A DNA stretch of 24,416 nucleotides from SHZI01 sp964384525. Its GTDB lineage: Bacteria; Pseudomonadota; Gammaproteobacteria; Steroidobacterales; GCA-2729495. Below the pieces are notes generated by a model. The model ran no database searches. It was given only the letters and a program-made list of their open reading frames with translations, and had not been told where the DNA came from. Shown one piece after another: positions 7,461 to 14,976 of the stretch (position 1 is its first letter; the number at the start of each line of letters is the position of its first letter). Where the stretch lies: contig CAYLKO010000041.1 of NCBI GenBank assembly GCA_964384525.1, positions 1 to 24,416 on the forward strand, read 5' to 3'. The translations under genes were made by a program, and so were the position numbers.

Positions 7461-8131
7461 TTCACTTCGAGCGGGTCAGCAAACGCTATGCGGGTGCCCG
7501 GGACGCGCTGAAGAGTGTCACGTTGACCGTCGCCGAAGGTGAGCTTGCGTTCCTGACCGGTCGCTCCGGCGCGGGCAAGAGCACCGTGCTGAAGCTCATC
7601 GGCCTCATCGAGCATGCCACGCGCGGCACGGTCACGGTGGGCGGCCACGATCTCGGCAAGCTGAAGAACCGCGCCATTCCGGCCCATCGCCGGCAGATCG
7701 GCATGGTCTTCCAGGACAACAAGCTGCTGGCCGATCGCAGCACCTACGAGAACGTTGCCCTGCCCCTGATCATCGCCGGCACCGGCGTGCGGGAAATCGG
7801 CCGACGGGTGCGCGCCGCCCTCGACCAGGTGGGCTTGCTGGATCGCGAGCGCTATCCGCCTAAAACCCTGTCGGCCGGCGAGCAACAACGGGTGGGCATC
7901 GCCCGCGCCATCGTCACCCGTCCCGCCGTGGTCATCGCCGACGAACCAACAGGCAACCTGGACCCTGATCTGGCGCTCGAAGTCATGACCCTGTTCAAGC
8001 GGCTCAACGCTGCCGGCACCACGATGCTGATCGCCAGTCATGACCTGGATCTCGTCGAGCATCTGGGTGGCCGGCAGATTCATCTGGTCGACGGCCAGGT
8101 GGGCGAAGACGCGGAGGCAATGCGGCCTTGA
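7457..8131 (+). CDS. ftsE: Cell division ATP-binding protein FtsE
   Basis: The 224-residue ABC ATPase pairs with FtsX in the divisome to drive activation of peptidoglycan amidases. Walker A GRSGAGKST (35-43), Q-loop FQDNK, signature LSAGEQQR (138-145, Ala in place of the common Gly), Walker B VVIADE (158-163) and the H-loop His195 (ASHD) are all present. The length is normal for FtsE. The start overlaps the ftsY stop by 4 nt, and ftsX begins 10 nt after its stop. Confidence 0.97.
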   Translation: MIHFERVSKRYAGARDALKSVTLTVAEGELAFLTGRSGAGKSTVLKLIGLIEHATRGTVTVGGHDLGKLKNRAIPAHRRQIGMVFQDNKLLADRSTYENVALPLIIAGTGVREIGRRVRAALDQVGLLDRERYPPKTLSAGEQQRVGIARAIVTRPAVVIADEPTGNLDPDLALEVMTLFKRLNAAGTTMLIASHDLDLVEHLGGRQIHLVDGQVGEDAEAMRP

Positions 8132-8141
8132 AGGCTCGAGC

Positions 8142-9065
8142 ATGAATCCGGCCCAATGGTTCACGCGCCACGCCCAGAGCGCCATCGGCTCGCTGGGCAC
8201 GCTGTCGCGCAGCCCGGTGGCCACGGCGCTGACAGTGCTGGTGATCGGCGTGGCACTGTCGCTGCCGGCACTGCTCGGCGTGCTGGTCGATTCCGGTCGC
8301 GCACTCGCCGGCAGCTGGGCTGAAGTCCGGGATTTCTCGGTGTATCTCACGCCGGGCGCACCGCGCTCGCGGGCCGATGCGCTGGCCGACGACCTCCGGC
8401 GGCGCAACGGTGTGGAGGCCGTGCGGGTGATCTCCGCCGATGCCGCGGTGGCCGAACTCGGCAGGGATCCCGGCTTTGCCGGAGCGCTGGCGGCTCTGCC
8501 GGCCAATCCACTGCCTCACACGCTCGTGGTCCGGCCCGCGGCGGGCCTGGACCGCCCGGGACTTGAAGCCCTGAGCGCCAGTGTGCGCGACGCACCGGAT
8601 GTCGATCTGGTGAAACTCGACCTGCAATGGGTGGAGCGGCTCAACGGCGTGCTGGATCTCGTGCGGCGCCTCGGCTTGATCGTGGGTGGATTGCTCATTG
8701 CCACGGTGATCATCGTGGTCGGCAACACCATCCGGCTCGATATCCAGAATCGATCGGCGGAGATCGAAGTGGCGAAGCTGCTGGGCGCCACCGATGCCTT
8801 CGTGCGTCGGCCATTTTTGTATCTGGGCTTCTGGTATGGCGCCTTCGGCGGCCTCGTGGCTGTGGTCATTCTGCTCATCGCGCTGTGGGCGCTGGGCGGA
8901 TCGGTCACCCACCTGGCCGGGCTGTATGGCAGCAGTTTCGAATTGGGCAGCATCCGGCTGGCCAGCCTGCTGGCCGTACTGGGCGGCGGCGTGCTGGCCG
9001 GGCTTGGTGGGGCGTGGATGGCGGTGTCCCGCCACCTGAGTGCCATTCAGCCGCAGGTGGGCTGA
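8142..9065 (+). CDS. ftsX: Cell division protein FtsX
   Basis: The 307-residue inner-membrane partner of FtsE transmits ATPase activity to periplasmic amidase activators. The visible topology is classical: a first membrane helix at about 26-49, a periplasmic domain at about 50-170 and three further helices near 177-196, 228-250 and 273-295. The cytoplasmic segment NTIRLDIQNRSAEIEVAKLLGAT between helices 2 and 3 is the FtsX/permease signature. The ATG at 8142 is preceded by a GAAGG ribosome-binding site at about 8129-8133 overlapping the ftsE stop. An open frame begins upstream inside ftsE at 8040, but the family N-terminus fits the ATG at 8142. Confidence 0.96.
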   Translation: MNPAQWFTRHAQSAIGSLGTLSRSPVATALTVLVIGVALSLPALLGVLVDSGRALAGSWAEVRDFSVYLTPGAPRSRADALADDLRRRNGVEAVRVISADAAVAELGRDPGFAGALAALPANPLPHTLVVRPAAGLDRPGLEALSASVRDAPDVDLVKLDLQWVERLNGVLDLVRRLGLIVGGLLIATVIIVVGNTIRLDIQNRSAEIEVAKLLGATDAFVRRPFLYLGFWYGAFGGLVAVVILLIALWALGGSVTHLAGLYGSSFELGSIRLASLLAVLGGGVLAGLGGAWMAVSRHLSAIQPQVG

Positions 9066-9080
9066 GACCGACCCGGCAAG

Positions 9081-9108
9081 GGAACCCAAGGCCGGTTTAG
9101 CACTCCAA
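9081..9108 (+). promoter_or_regulatory. Possible sigma-E-like promoter of rpoH
   Basis: GGAACCC (9081-9087), a 16-bp spacer and TCCAA (9104-9108) resemble the extracytoplasmic-stress sigma-E pattern GGAACTT-N16-TCAAA. E. coli rpoH has a sigma-E promoter, which makes this plausible. The minus-10 part would overlap the left arm of the CIRCE operator. The match is imperfect and judged by eye. Confidence 0.3.
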
Positions 9109-9123
9109 CCCGGTGAGTGCTAA
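9097..9123 (+). promoter_or_regulatory. CIRCE operator (HrcA binding site) upstream of rpoH
   Basis: TTAGCACTC (9097-9105), a 9-bp spacer and GAGTGCTAA (9115-9123) match the CIRCE consensus at every arm position with the canonical spacing. It lies 21 bp before the rpoH ATG and 9 bp before the AGGAGG ribosome-binding site. HrcA binding here would repress rpoH, and in the transcript the arms could form a 9-bp stem near the ribosome-binding site. Confidence 0.95.
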
Positions 9124-9144
9124 AGTTGGCTCAGGAGGATCCCT

Positions 9145-10044
9145 ATGACTGCAGCAATCGCCCTACGCCCCGAATCGCCTTCGGCTGCCCGGACGCTGGC
9201 TCTGGCCGGTCCTTTGGCTGGTCCCTTGGCCGGCCCCATCGGCAGCCTCGAGGCCTATATCAGCGCCGTGGGCCAGGTGCCCGTGCTGAGCCAGGCCGAC
9301 GAAATCGAGCTGGCCCGCCGCCTCCGGGACCACGATGATCTGGAGGCCGCCCGCGAGCTCGTGCTGTCCCAGTTGCGTTTCGTCGTCCACATTGCCCGCG
9401 GCTATCTTGGCTATGGCCTGCCGCTCGGCGATCTGGTGCAGGAAGGCAATGTGGGCCTGATGAAGGCCGTCAAGCGCTTCGACCCGGAAATGGGTGTGCG
9501 CCTCGTGTCCTTTGCGGTTCACTGGATCCGGGCCGAGATCCATGAATACGTGCTGCGCAACTGGCGGCTGGTGAAAGTGGCCACCACCAAGGCGCAGCGC
9601 AAGCTGTTCTTCAATCTGCGCCGGGCGAAAAGCCATCTGGGCTGGTTGTCGGGCGCCGAGCGGGAACTGATTGCCAGGGACCTGGGCGTCACCGTCCGCG
9701 ACGTCGGCGAGATGGAGGAACGCCTGGCCGGCCAGGATGTGAGCTTCGATCCCGCCCCGGAAACCGATGACGAAGCCACCTATTCGCCGGCGCTGTACCT
9801 CACGGCGGCAGGCAGCGATCCGGCCGATGCGCTGGAGGCCGATGACTGGCGCGAGCACGGTGCCGACCGCCTGCACGACGCCCTGGACGAGCTCGATCCA
9901 CGCAGCCGGGAAATTCTCGAAGCACGCTGGCTCAGCGACAAGAAGACCACGCTGCAGGTGCTGGCGAAGCGCCACGGCGTTTCCGCCGAGCGCATTCGCC
10001 AGATTGAACAGAATGCCCTGAAGACCCTGCGGGCGGCCGTCTGA
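9145..10044 (+). CDS. rpoH: RNA polymerase heat-shock sigma factor (sigma-32)
   Basis: The 299-residue group 3 sigma factor directs RNA polymerase to heat-shock promoters. Region 2 is near-identical in pattern to E. coli RpoH: QLRFVVHIARGYLGYGLPLGDLVQEGN, then RLVSFAVHWIRAEIHEYVLRNWR. The RpoH-specific box QRKLFFNLRR follows. The C-terminal region 4 helix-turn-helix is TLQVLAKRHGVSAERIRQIEQNALKTLR. The ATG at 9145 has a strong AGGAGG 6 nt upstream. Residues 20-31 are three tandem LAGP units, an unusual N-terminal addition before the conserved GSLEAYI. It follows ftsX by 79 bp that hold a perfect CIRCE element. It converges with the OmpA-type lipoprotein gene, 11 bp between stops. Confidence 0.97.
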   Translation: MTAAIALRPESPSAARTLALAGPLAGPLAGPIGSLEAYISAVGQVPVLSQADEIELARRLRDHDDLEAARELVLSQLRFVVHIARGYLGYGLPLGDLVQEGNVGLMKAVKRFDPEMGVRLVSFAVHWIRAEIHEYVLRNWRLVKVATTKAQRKLFFNLRRAKSHLGWLSGAERELIARDLGVTVRDVGEMEERLAGQDVSFDPAPETDDEATYSPALYLTAAGSDPADALEADDWREHGADRLHDALDELDPRSREILEARWLSDKKTTLQVLAKRHGVSAERIRQIEQNALKTLRAAV

Positions 10045-10055
10045 ATTGCCCGCGA

Positions 10056-10733
10056 CTACTGCGTGATGGGCTGCAGCGTGATTTCAACCCGCCGGTTCTG
10101 GGCGCGGCCCGCCGGCGTGTCATTGCTCGCGATCGGCCGGGAAGACCCGTAGCCAACCGTGATCAGCCGCTGCTGGTTGACGCCCTGCGCAGCCAGATAG
10201 CTGCTCACGCTGCCAGCCCGCCGCTGTGACAGCTGCATGTTGAAATCGGCAGCACCCGTGCTGTCGGCATGCCCGGCCACATCAACCACCGTCTTGTCGA
10301 ACTCCTTCAGCACGATCGCAACCGAATTCAGGACATCGTAGAAACCGGCGTTGATGTCCGCGCTGTTGGTCTGGAAGGTCACGTTGCCCGGCATGTTGAG
10401 AATGATCTGGTCACCGTTCCGGGTGACGCTGACGCCGCTGCCCTGCAACTGGGCCCGCAGTTTCGATTCCTGGCGATCCATGTAGTTGCCGACCGCACCG
10501 CCGGCCAGGCCACCGGCCGCACCCAGCTGTATCGCCCGGCGCTTGCGCTCACTGGAGCTGTCGCCGGAAATCAGCCCGATGATGGCGCCGACACCGGCGC
10601 CGGCGGCAGCGCCCTTGGTGGTTTTGCTGACCTGCTTTTCGCCGGAATACGGATCGTAGGTCATGCATCCGGCCACCAGCGCGGTGATGACCGTGACGAG
10701 GGCCGTGGATCGCAGGAACTTGCTGTTGAACAT
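10056..10733 (-). CDS. OmpA-family outer-membrane lipoprotein (YiaD-like)
   Basis: The 225-residue protein has a lipoprotein signal with lipobox LVAGC (Cys23). A glycine-zipper region follows at about 41-85 (GAAAGAGVGAIIGLISG and GAAGGLAGGAVGNYMD), then a C-terminal OmpA/MotB peptidoglycan-binding domain from about 112. This domain shows the typical VAGHADSTG, NMQLSQRRAGSVSSYL and AQNRRVEI elements. It probably anchors the outer membrane to peptidoglycan. The ATG at 10733 has GGGAG 8 nt upstream; an open frame extends further to 10808 but would bury the signal peptide. It is divergent from the Mpo1-like gene. Confidence 0.93.
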   Translation of the reverse strand: MFNSKFLRSTALVTVITALVAGCMTYDPYSGEKQVSKTTKGAAAGAGVGAIIGLISGDSSSERKRRAIQLGAAGGLAGGAVGNYMDRQESKLRAQLQGSGVSVTRNGDQIILNMPGNVTFQTNSADINAGFYDVLNSVAIVLKEFDKTVVDVAGHADSTGAADFNMQLSQRRAGSVSSYLAAQGVNQQRLITVGYGSSRPIASNDTPAGRAQNRRVEITLQPITQ

Positions 10734-10822
10734 TCGTGGCTCCCTGGATAGTCGGTTAAGGATAATCAGTTGAAGTGCAAACCGGATTGTCTCAAGACTT
10801 GCCGCCATGTGCTGAACAGAGT

Positions 10823-10903
10823 ATGAATTCCCGGGTGAGCACTACAGCAACCGGGCTGTTGGCGGAATATTCGGCTGATCATCGGCATCCATTCAATCGG
10901 TAG
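10823..10903 (+). pseudogene. Detached N-terminal part of the Mpo1-like gene, ending in in-frame TAG
   Basis: In the same frame as the downstream gene, ATG 10823 opens 26 codons ending LLAEYSADHRHPFNR and then TAG (10901-10903), directly followed by ATG 10904. HRHPFNR followed by xMHSICVPLI across the stop reproduces the conserved N-terminus of DUF962/Mpo1-like proteins, with TAG replacing one residue (a one-base change from TTG, Leu, would do it). It is either a nonsense mutation, a sequencing error, or a split or readthrough gene. No strong ribosome-binding site precedes ATG 10823. Confidence 0.75.
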
Positions 10904-11305
10904 ATGCACAGTATTTGCGTGCCGCTGATCGTCGTCGCCGTGATCGGCTTGCTGGCCTCAATCCCGATTCCCGGCGTGCCGCCGGACTCTCCGCCATGGC
11001 TCAATTTCGGCACCGCCGCGTTGCTTGGTCTCGTCGTGTATTACCTGCTGCTGGCGCCACGACTCGGTGTCGGCATGGTGATTGCCGCACCACTGGTTGC
11101 AGCCCTGGTGGCCGCTGCCACCTGGCTGCCGGTACCGCTGTGGCAGAGCTCCGCACTGCTCTTTGTCATCGGCTGGATCGGCCAGTTCGTCGGCCACTAC
11201 GCGGAAGGACGCCGCCCGTCGTTTTTCCGGGATCTGCGCTTTCTGCTCATCGGTCCCTTGTGGGTGCTGGCCAAGTTCTACGCCGTCCTCCGCATCCGCG
11301 TTTGA
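10904..11305 (+). CDS. Mpo1-like (DUF962 family) membrane protein, N-terminally truncated by amber codon
   Basis: The 133-residue small membrane protein is recognised by HSICVPLIVVAVIGLL at its start and the family end signature GWIGQFVGHYAEGRRPSFFRDLRFLLIGPLWVL. Yeast Mpo1 is an iron-dependent dioxygenase of 2-hydroxy fatty acid alpha-oxidation; the bacterial role is not known to me. Three to four hydrophobic segments cover about residues 5-22, 35-50, 56-75 and 80-92. Frame and family comparison show that the natural N-terminus, with a conserved HRHPFNR, lies upstream of the TAG at 10901. The protein starting here therefore lacks conserved histidines. The MATE gene begins 1 nt after its TGA, so the two are linked in translation. 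Confidence 0.8.
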   Translation: MHSICVPLIVVAVIGLLASIPIPGVPPDSPPWLNFGTAALLGLVVYYLLLAPRLGVGMVIAAPLVAALVAAATWLPVPLWQSSALLFVIGWIGQFVGHYAEGRRPSFFRDLRFLLIGPLWVLAKFYAVLRIRV

Positions 11306-11306
11306 G

Positions 11307-12662
11307 TTGAGCCACGATCCCTACAGCCACCGGGCAATCCGTGCGATTGCCCTGCCCATGATGCTGTCGTCGGTATCGGTGCCGCTGGTCGGGCTGGTTG
11401 GCACCGGTGTGCTGGGCCACCTGGACGACAAGGTGTATCTGGCCGCCGTGGCTGCCGCGATCCAGGTTTTCAATGTGCTCTTCATCGGCTGCAACTTCCT
11501 GCGCATGGGCACCACCGGCATCACGGCGCAGGTACATGGATCGGTGACGGGATCGGTGGAGCGCACGCCGGGCGACTGCATGGCCCTGCGCCAGGCGCTG
11601 GGCAAAGCAGCCCTGCTGGCCCTGCTGATCGGCGCGTTGATCATCATCCTGCAGGGTCCGATCGGGCGCCTTGCCTTTGCCATCATCGGCGCCGGGCCCG
11701 AAGTCAGCCGTCATGGCCAGCAGTACTTCGACATCCGGGTATGGAGCGCACCGGCCACGCTGTTCAACTACGTGGCGCTCGGATGGTTGCTCGGCATGCA
11801 GAACGCCCGCGGGCCCCTGGCGATCACGCTGGTCATCAATCTGTGCAACGTGGTTCTGGACTTGTGGTTCGTGCTTGGCCTCGGGTTCAAGGTGCGTGGG
11901 GTCGCAACAGCCGCCCTGCTGGCGGAACTGGCCGGCACGGCCATGGCGGTGTGGCTGGTCCGCCGGGAATTGCGTCACTACCCCAGCAGCTGGTCCGGCG
12001 CACGCCTGCTGGATCTCGCGTCGTACCGGAATTTGCTGACGATCAATGGCAACCTTTTTGCCCGGACCCTGGCGTTGATGTTCACCTTCGTGTTCATGAC
12101 GGCCCAGAGCGCCCGCATGGGCACGGTCATCCTGGCCGCCAATGCCCTGCTGCTCAACTTCCTGTGGCTGACGTCCTACGCCCTGGATGGCATTGCCAAT
12201 GCGGCGGAAGCACTGGTGGGCAAGGCGGTGGGCGCCCGCGACCATGCCGGCATGTTGCGTGCCGTGCGGCGCACGCTCGGCTGGTCACTGGTCTTCGGCT
12301 GTGCATTCACCGCTGTTTTCTGGGTGGCCGGACCCACCATCGTGCGGCTGCTCACCAGCCTGCCGGATGTGCAGGCTGCGGCCGGCGAATACCTGCCCTG
12401 GCTTGTGGTGTTGCCGATGATCGCGGTGTGGAGTTTTTTCTACGACGGCGTCTATGTCGGCGCGACGCTCAGTCGGGAGATGCGCGTCGTGATGAGCTCG
12501 GCGGCGTTTCTCGTGTTTGTTCCCGTATGGTATCTGACACGGAGCATGGGCAATCACGGCCTCTGGCTGGCTTTTTCAGTCTTCATGATCGTGCGCGGAC
12601 TCGCCATGCACCTCTGGTTCAACCGCTTGAAGGAACATCTGGCTGATGTACAAACGTCCTGA
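11307..12662 (+). CDS. MATE family (DinF-like) efflux transporter
   Basis: The 451-residue multidrug/toxin exporter has about 12 membrane segments. The N-terminus RAIRAIALPMMLSSVSVPLVGLVGTGVLGHL matches the first MATE helix, and MGTTGITAQ fits the DinF branch. It is expected to export cationic or other small compounds by proton or sodium antiport. The start is placed at TTG 11307, one nucleotide after the preceding stop, because the family homology begins about 10 residues later and no in-frame ATG occurs before the first helix. Open frame upstream from 11082 is antiparallel noise over the previous gene. Its 3' end overlaps the NUDIX gene by 17 nt. Confidence 0.9.
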   Translation: MSHDPYSHRAIRAIALPMMLSSVSVPLVGLVGTGVLGHLDDKVYLAAVAAAIQVFNVLFIGCNFLRMGTTGITAQVHGSVTGSVERTPGDCMALRQALGKAALLALLIGALIIILQGPIGRLAFAIIGAGPEVSRHGQQYFDIRVWSAPATLFNYVALGWLLGMQNARGPLAITLVINLCNVVLDLWFVLGLGFKVRGVATAALLAELAGTAMAVWLVRRELRHYPSSWSGARLLDLASYRNLLTINGNLFARTLALMFTFVFMTAQSARMGTVILAANALLLNFLWLTSYALDGIANAAEALVGKAVGARDHAGMLRAVRRTLGWSLVFGCAFTAVFWVAGPTIVRLLTSLPDVQAAAGEYLPWLVVLPMIAVWSFFYDGVYVGATLSREMRVVMSSAAFLVFVPVWYLTRSMGNHGLWLAFSVFMIVRGLAMHLWFNRLKEHLADVQTS

Positions 12663-13194
12663 TCCCTGGCAGACGCTGTCGACCCACGTGGAATTCGACA
12701 ACCCCTGGTTCACGGTCACGACTCACGACACCATCGCGCCGGATGGCAGCCGGCCCCGTTACGGCAAGATCAGCTTCAAGAACCGTGCCGTGGCCATCAT
12801 TGCCCTCGACGCCGAACAACACACGTGGCTGGTTGGTCAATGGCGCTTTCCACTGGACCGGTACTCGTGGGAACTGCCCATGGGCGGCGCCCCGCGCGAT
12901 GAACGCCTTGAAGAGGCCGCCGCACGCGAACTGCATGAAGAGACCGGCCTGGTTGCCGGCCGGCTGCAATGGATCATGCAGGTGCATCCTTCGAACTCGA
13001 TCACCGACGAGGAAGGCCATGTCTTTCTTGCGGAGGATCTGACTTGCGGGCAGCCGGCATTCGACGCCACCGAACAACTGGAGATCCGCCGCCTGCCATT
13101 GACCGAGGCACTGGACATGGTGTCAGCCGGCATCATCACGGACGCCATCAGCGCGGCGGGCCTGCTCAGGCTGGCACGAACGCTTGGCCTGTAG
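12646..13194 (+). CDS. NUDIX hydrolase (ADP-ribose pyrophosphatase-like)
   Basis: The 182-residue protein has a perfect Nudix box, G-x5-E-x7-REL-x-EE-x-G-L, in the segment starting GGAPRDERLEE (about residues 80-102). The preceding WLVGQWRFPLDRYSWELPMGG fits the ADP-sugar pyrophosphatase branch, which cleaves ADP-ribose or related nucleoside diphosphate derivatives with Mg2+. The exact substrate is not determined by the motif. ATG 12646 lies inside the end of the MATE gene (17-nt overlap), implying coupled translation. purE starts 15 nt after its TAG stop. Confidence 0.93.
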   Translation: MYKRPDPWQTLSTHVEFDNPWFTVTTHDTIAPDGSRPRYGKISFKNRAVAIIALDAEQHTWLVGQWRFPLDRYSWELPMGGAPRDERLEEAAARELHEETGLVAGRLQWIMQVHPSNSITDEEGHVFLAEDLTCGQPAFDATEQLEIRRLPLTEALDMVSAGIITDAISAAGLLRLARTLGL

Positions 13195-13209
13195 GGTTAG
13201 AATGCCGGC

Positions 13210-13776
13210 ATGGCACCTTCCGCAAAACCCGATACCAAGGCCGGCAGCCGGCGCCCCCGCGTGGTGGCTTTTGCCGGGCGCGCCCTGGGCAAGCAACCCA
13301 TCGTTGGCGTGGTCATGGGCTCTGCTTCGGACTGGCCCACGCTGAAAGCCGCCGTGCAGGTTCTCCGGGATTTTGGCGTGCCCTTCGAGAAGCGCGTGGT
13401 CTCGGCACACCGCACGCCTGATCTGATGTTTGCATACGCCGAACAGGCCCGTGATCGCGGCCTCAAGCTGATCATCGCTGGCGCCGGCGGTGCGGCGCAT
13501 CTGCCCGGCATGCTGGCGGCCAAGACCACGCTCCCGGTGCTCGGCGTACCGGTGCAGTCGAAGGTGCTCGCCGGTCAGGACTCGCTGCTGTCGATCGTGC
13601 AGATGCCAAGGGGCGTGCCGGTGGCGACCTTTGCCATCGGCGAGGCCGGGGCGGCCAATGCGGCACTGTTCGCGATCGCCGTGCTGGCGGGCGAATTCCC
13701 GGCCCTTGCCGATCTGCTCGCCGACTTCCGCCGGCGACAGGCCAAAACCGTCATGGCGATGAAGCTGCCCGACTAG
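13210..13776 (+). CDS. purE: N5-carboxyaminoimidazole ribonucleotide mutase (PurE class I)
   Basis: The 188-residue enzyme converts N5-CAIR to CAIR in purine synthesis, working with PurK. GSASDW (37-42), SAHRTP (65-70, catalytic His), GAGGAAHLPGM (91-101) and SIVQMPRGVPVATFAIG (128-144) form the complete active-site set. About 28 residues precede the conserved start (PIVGVVMGS), a longer, basic N-terminus than the roughly 160-residue norm. No in-frame ATG lies nearer the conserved core before the MGS methionine, so ATG 13210 is kept. The ribosome-binding site is weak. The TAG stop abuts the purK ATG with no gap. Confidence 0.95.
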   Translation: MAPSAKPDTKAGSRRPRVVAFAGRALGKQPIVGVVMGSASDWPTLKAAVQVLRDFGVPFEKRVVSAHRTPDLMFAYAEQARDRGLKLIIAGAGGAAHLPGMLAAKTTLPVLGVPVQSKVLAGQDSLLSIVQMPRGVPVATFAIGEAGAANAALFAIAVLAGEFPALADLLADFRRRQAKTVMAMKLPD

Positions 13777-14955
13777 ATGCCTGCCACCGTGTCGGCCGTG
13801 TCCTCAACCGGTCAGTCCGGCGCCCCGATCCTGCCGCCCGCCACCCTGGGCTTGCTGGGTGGCGGACAGCTCGGGCGCTACTTCGTCATGGCCGCGCATG
13901 AGCTGGGGTTCAAGGTGTGGGTGCTGGACCCCGATGCCGACAGCCCCGCAGGCCGGCTGGCAGACCGGCATCTGGCTGCCGCCTATGATGACGCCACGGC
14001 GCTCGAGGCCCTGACGACCCATTGCGCCGCCGTCACCACCGAGTTCGAGAATGTGCCGGCAAGGGTGCTGGAGAAAATCGCGCAATCCATACCCGTACAT
14101 CCGTCGGCTGCGGCCGTGGCAACCTGCCAGGACCGGATAGCCGAGAAGCAATTCCTGGCTGACCACAAGCTGCCGCACGGCCCTTGCGCAGTGATTCGCA
14201 GCGCAGCCGACCTGGCCGGGGTGCCGGACCAGCTGTTCCCCGGCATCCTCAAGGTGGCCCGTTTCGGTTACGACGGCAAAGGCCAGGCGACGGTCAGCGG
14301 GCGGGAAGTGGCGGCAGAGGCCTGGCACCGGCTGGGTGGCGAAGCCTGCGTGCTGGAAGCCCGGCTGTCGCTCGATTGCGAAGTCTCGGTGATACTGGCC
14401 CGGGATGCAGGCGGCCACACCGCCTGTTTTCCGCTGGCCGAGAACCATCACCGGAACGGGATTCTCGATGTCTCGGTGGTTCCGGCCCGCATCAGCCCGG
14501 AGCTGGCGGCAGCGGCCGGGGACTGTGCGATTCGCATTGCGACCGCCCTCGACTATGTCGGTACACTGGGGGTGGAGTTCTTCATCTCCGGGGGCAGGTT
14601 GTACGTTAACGAGATGGCGCCCAGGCCTCACAACAGCGGCCACTACACGCTCGATGCCTGTACCGGCAGCCAGTATGAGCAGCAGGTGCGGGCGCTGTGC
14701 GGCCTGCCGTTGGCCAGCCCGATATTGACAATGCCGGCAGTCATGGTGAATCTGCTCGGGGAATTGTGGGCCGACGGCGAGCCCCGGTGGCTCGAGCTGC
14801 TGGATCGTCCCGGCCTGCGCCTGCATCTGTATGGCAAGCACAAAGCCCGGCCGGGCCGGAAGATGGGCCACTTCACGGTATTGAATCCGGATCCCGCACA
14901 GGCTCTGGCGGTCGCCATGGCGGCGCGCACGGCCATCGGCATGGGCACATCCTGA
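13777..14955 (+). CDS. purK: N5-carboxyaminoimidazole ribonucleotide synthase
   Basis: The 392-residue ATP-grasp enzyme makes N5-CAIR from AIR, bicarbonate and ATP. The N-terminal GLLGGGQLGR (25-34) and VTTEFENVP (about 86-94) are PurK signatures. The ATP-grasp part contains KVARFGYDGKGQ, then VEFFISGGRLYVNEMAPRPH and NSGHYTLDAC, with GKHKARPGRKMGHF near the C-terminus. The first 20 or so residues are a low-complexity extension before the conserved start. It directly abuts purE (TAG then ATG), the classical purEK pair, and is followed 21 bp later by the DUF2141 gene. Confidence 0.96.
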   Translation: MPATVSAVSSTGQSGAPILPPATLGLLGGGQLGRYFVMAAHELGFKVWVLDPDADSPAGRLADRHLAAAYDDATALEALTTHCAAVTTEFENVPARVLEKIAQSIPVHPSAAAVATCQDRIAEKQFLADHKLPHGPCAVIRSAADLAGVPDQLFPGILKVARFGYDGKGQATVSGREVAAEAWHRLGGEACVLEARLSLDCEVSVILARDAGGHTACFPLAENHHRNGILDVSVVPARISPELAAAAGDCAIRIATALDYVGTLGVEFFISGGRLYVNEMAPRPHNSGHYTLDACTGSQYEQQVRALCGLPLASPILTMPAVMVNLLGELWADGEPRWLELLDRPGLRLHLYGKHKARPGRKMGHFTVLNPDPAQALAVAMAARTAIGMGTS

Positions 14956-14976
14956 AACCTGCGGGGAATTCGTCTG

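Noticed and set aside
10901..10903. Genome-wide recoding of TAG as an amino acid
   Set aside because: TAG ends many intact genes here, including rpmB, rpmG, mutM, purE and phaC, at the expected family lengths, so TAG is a normal stop.
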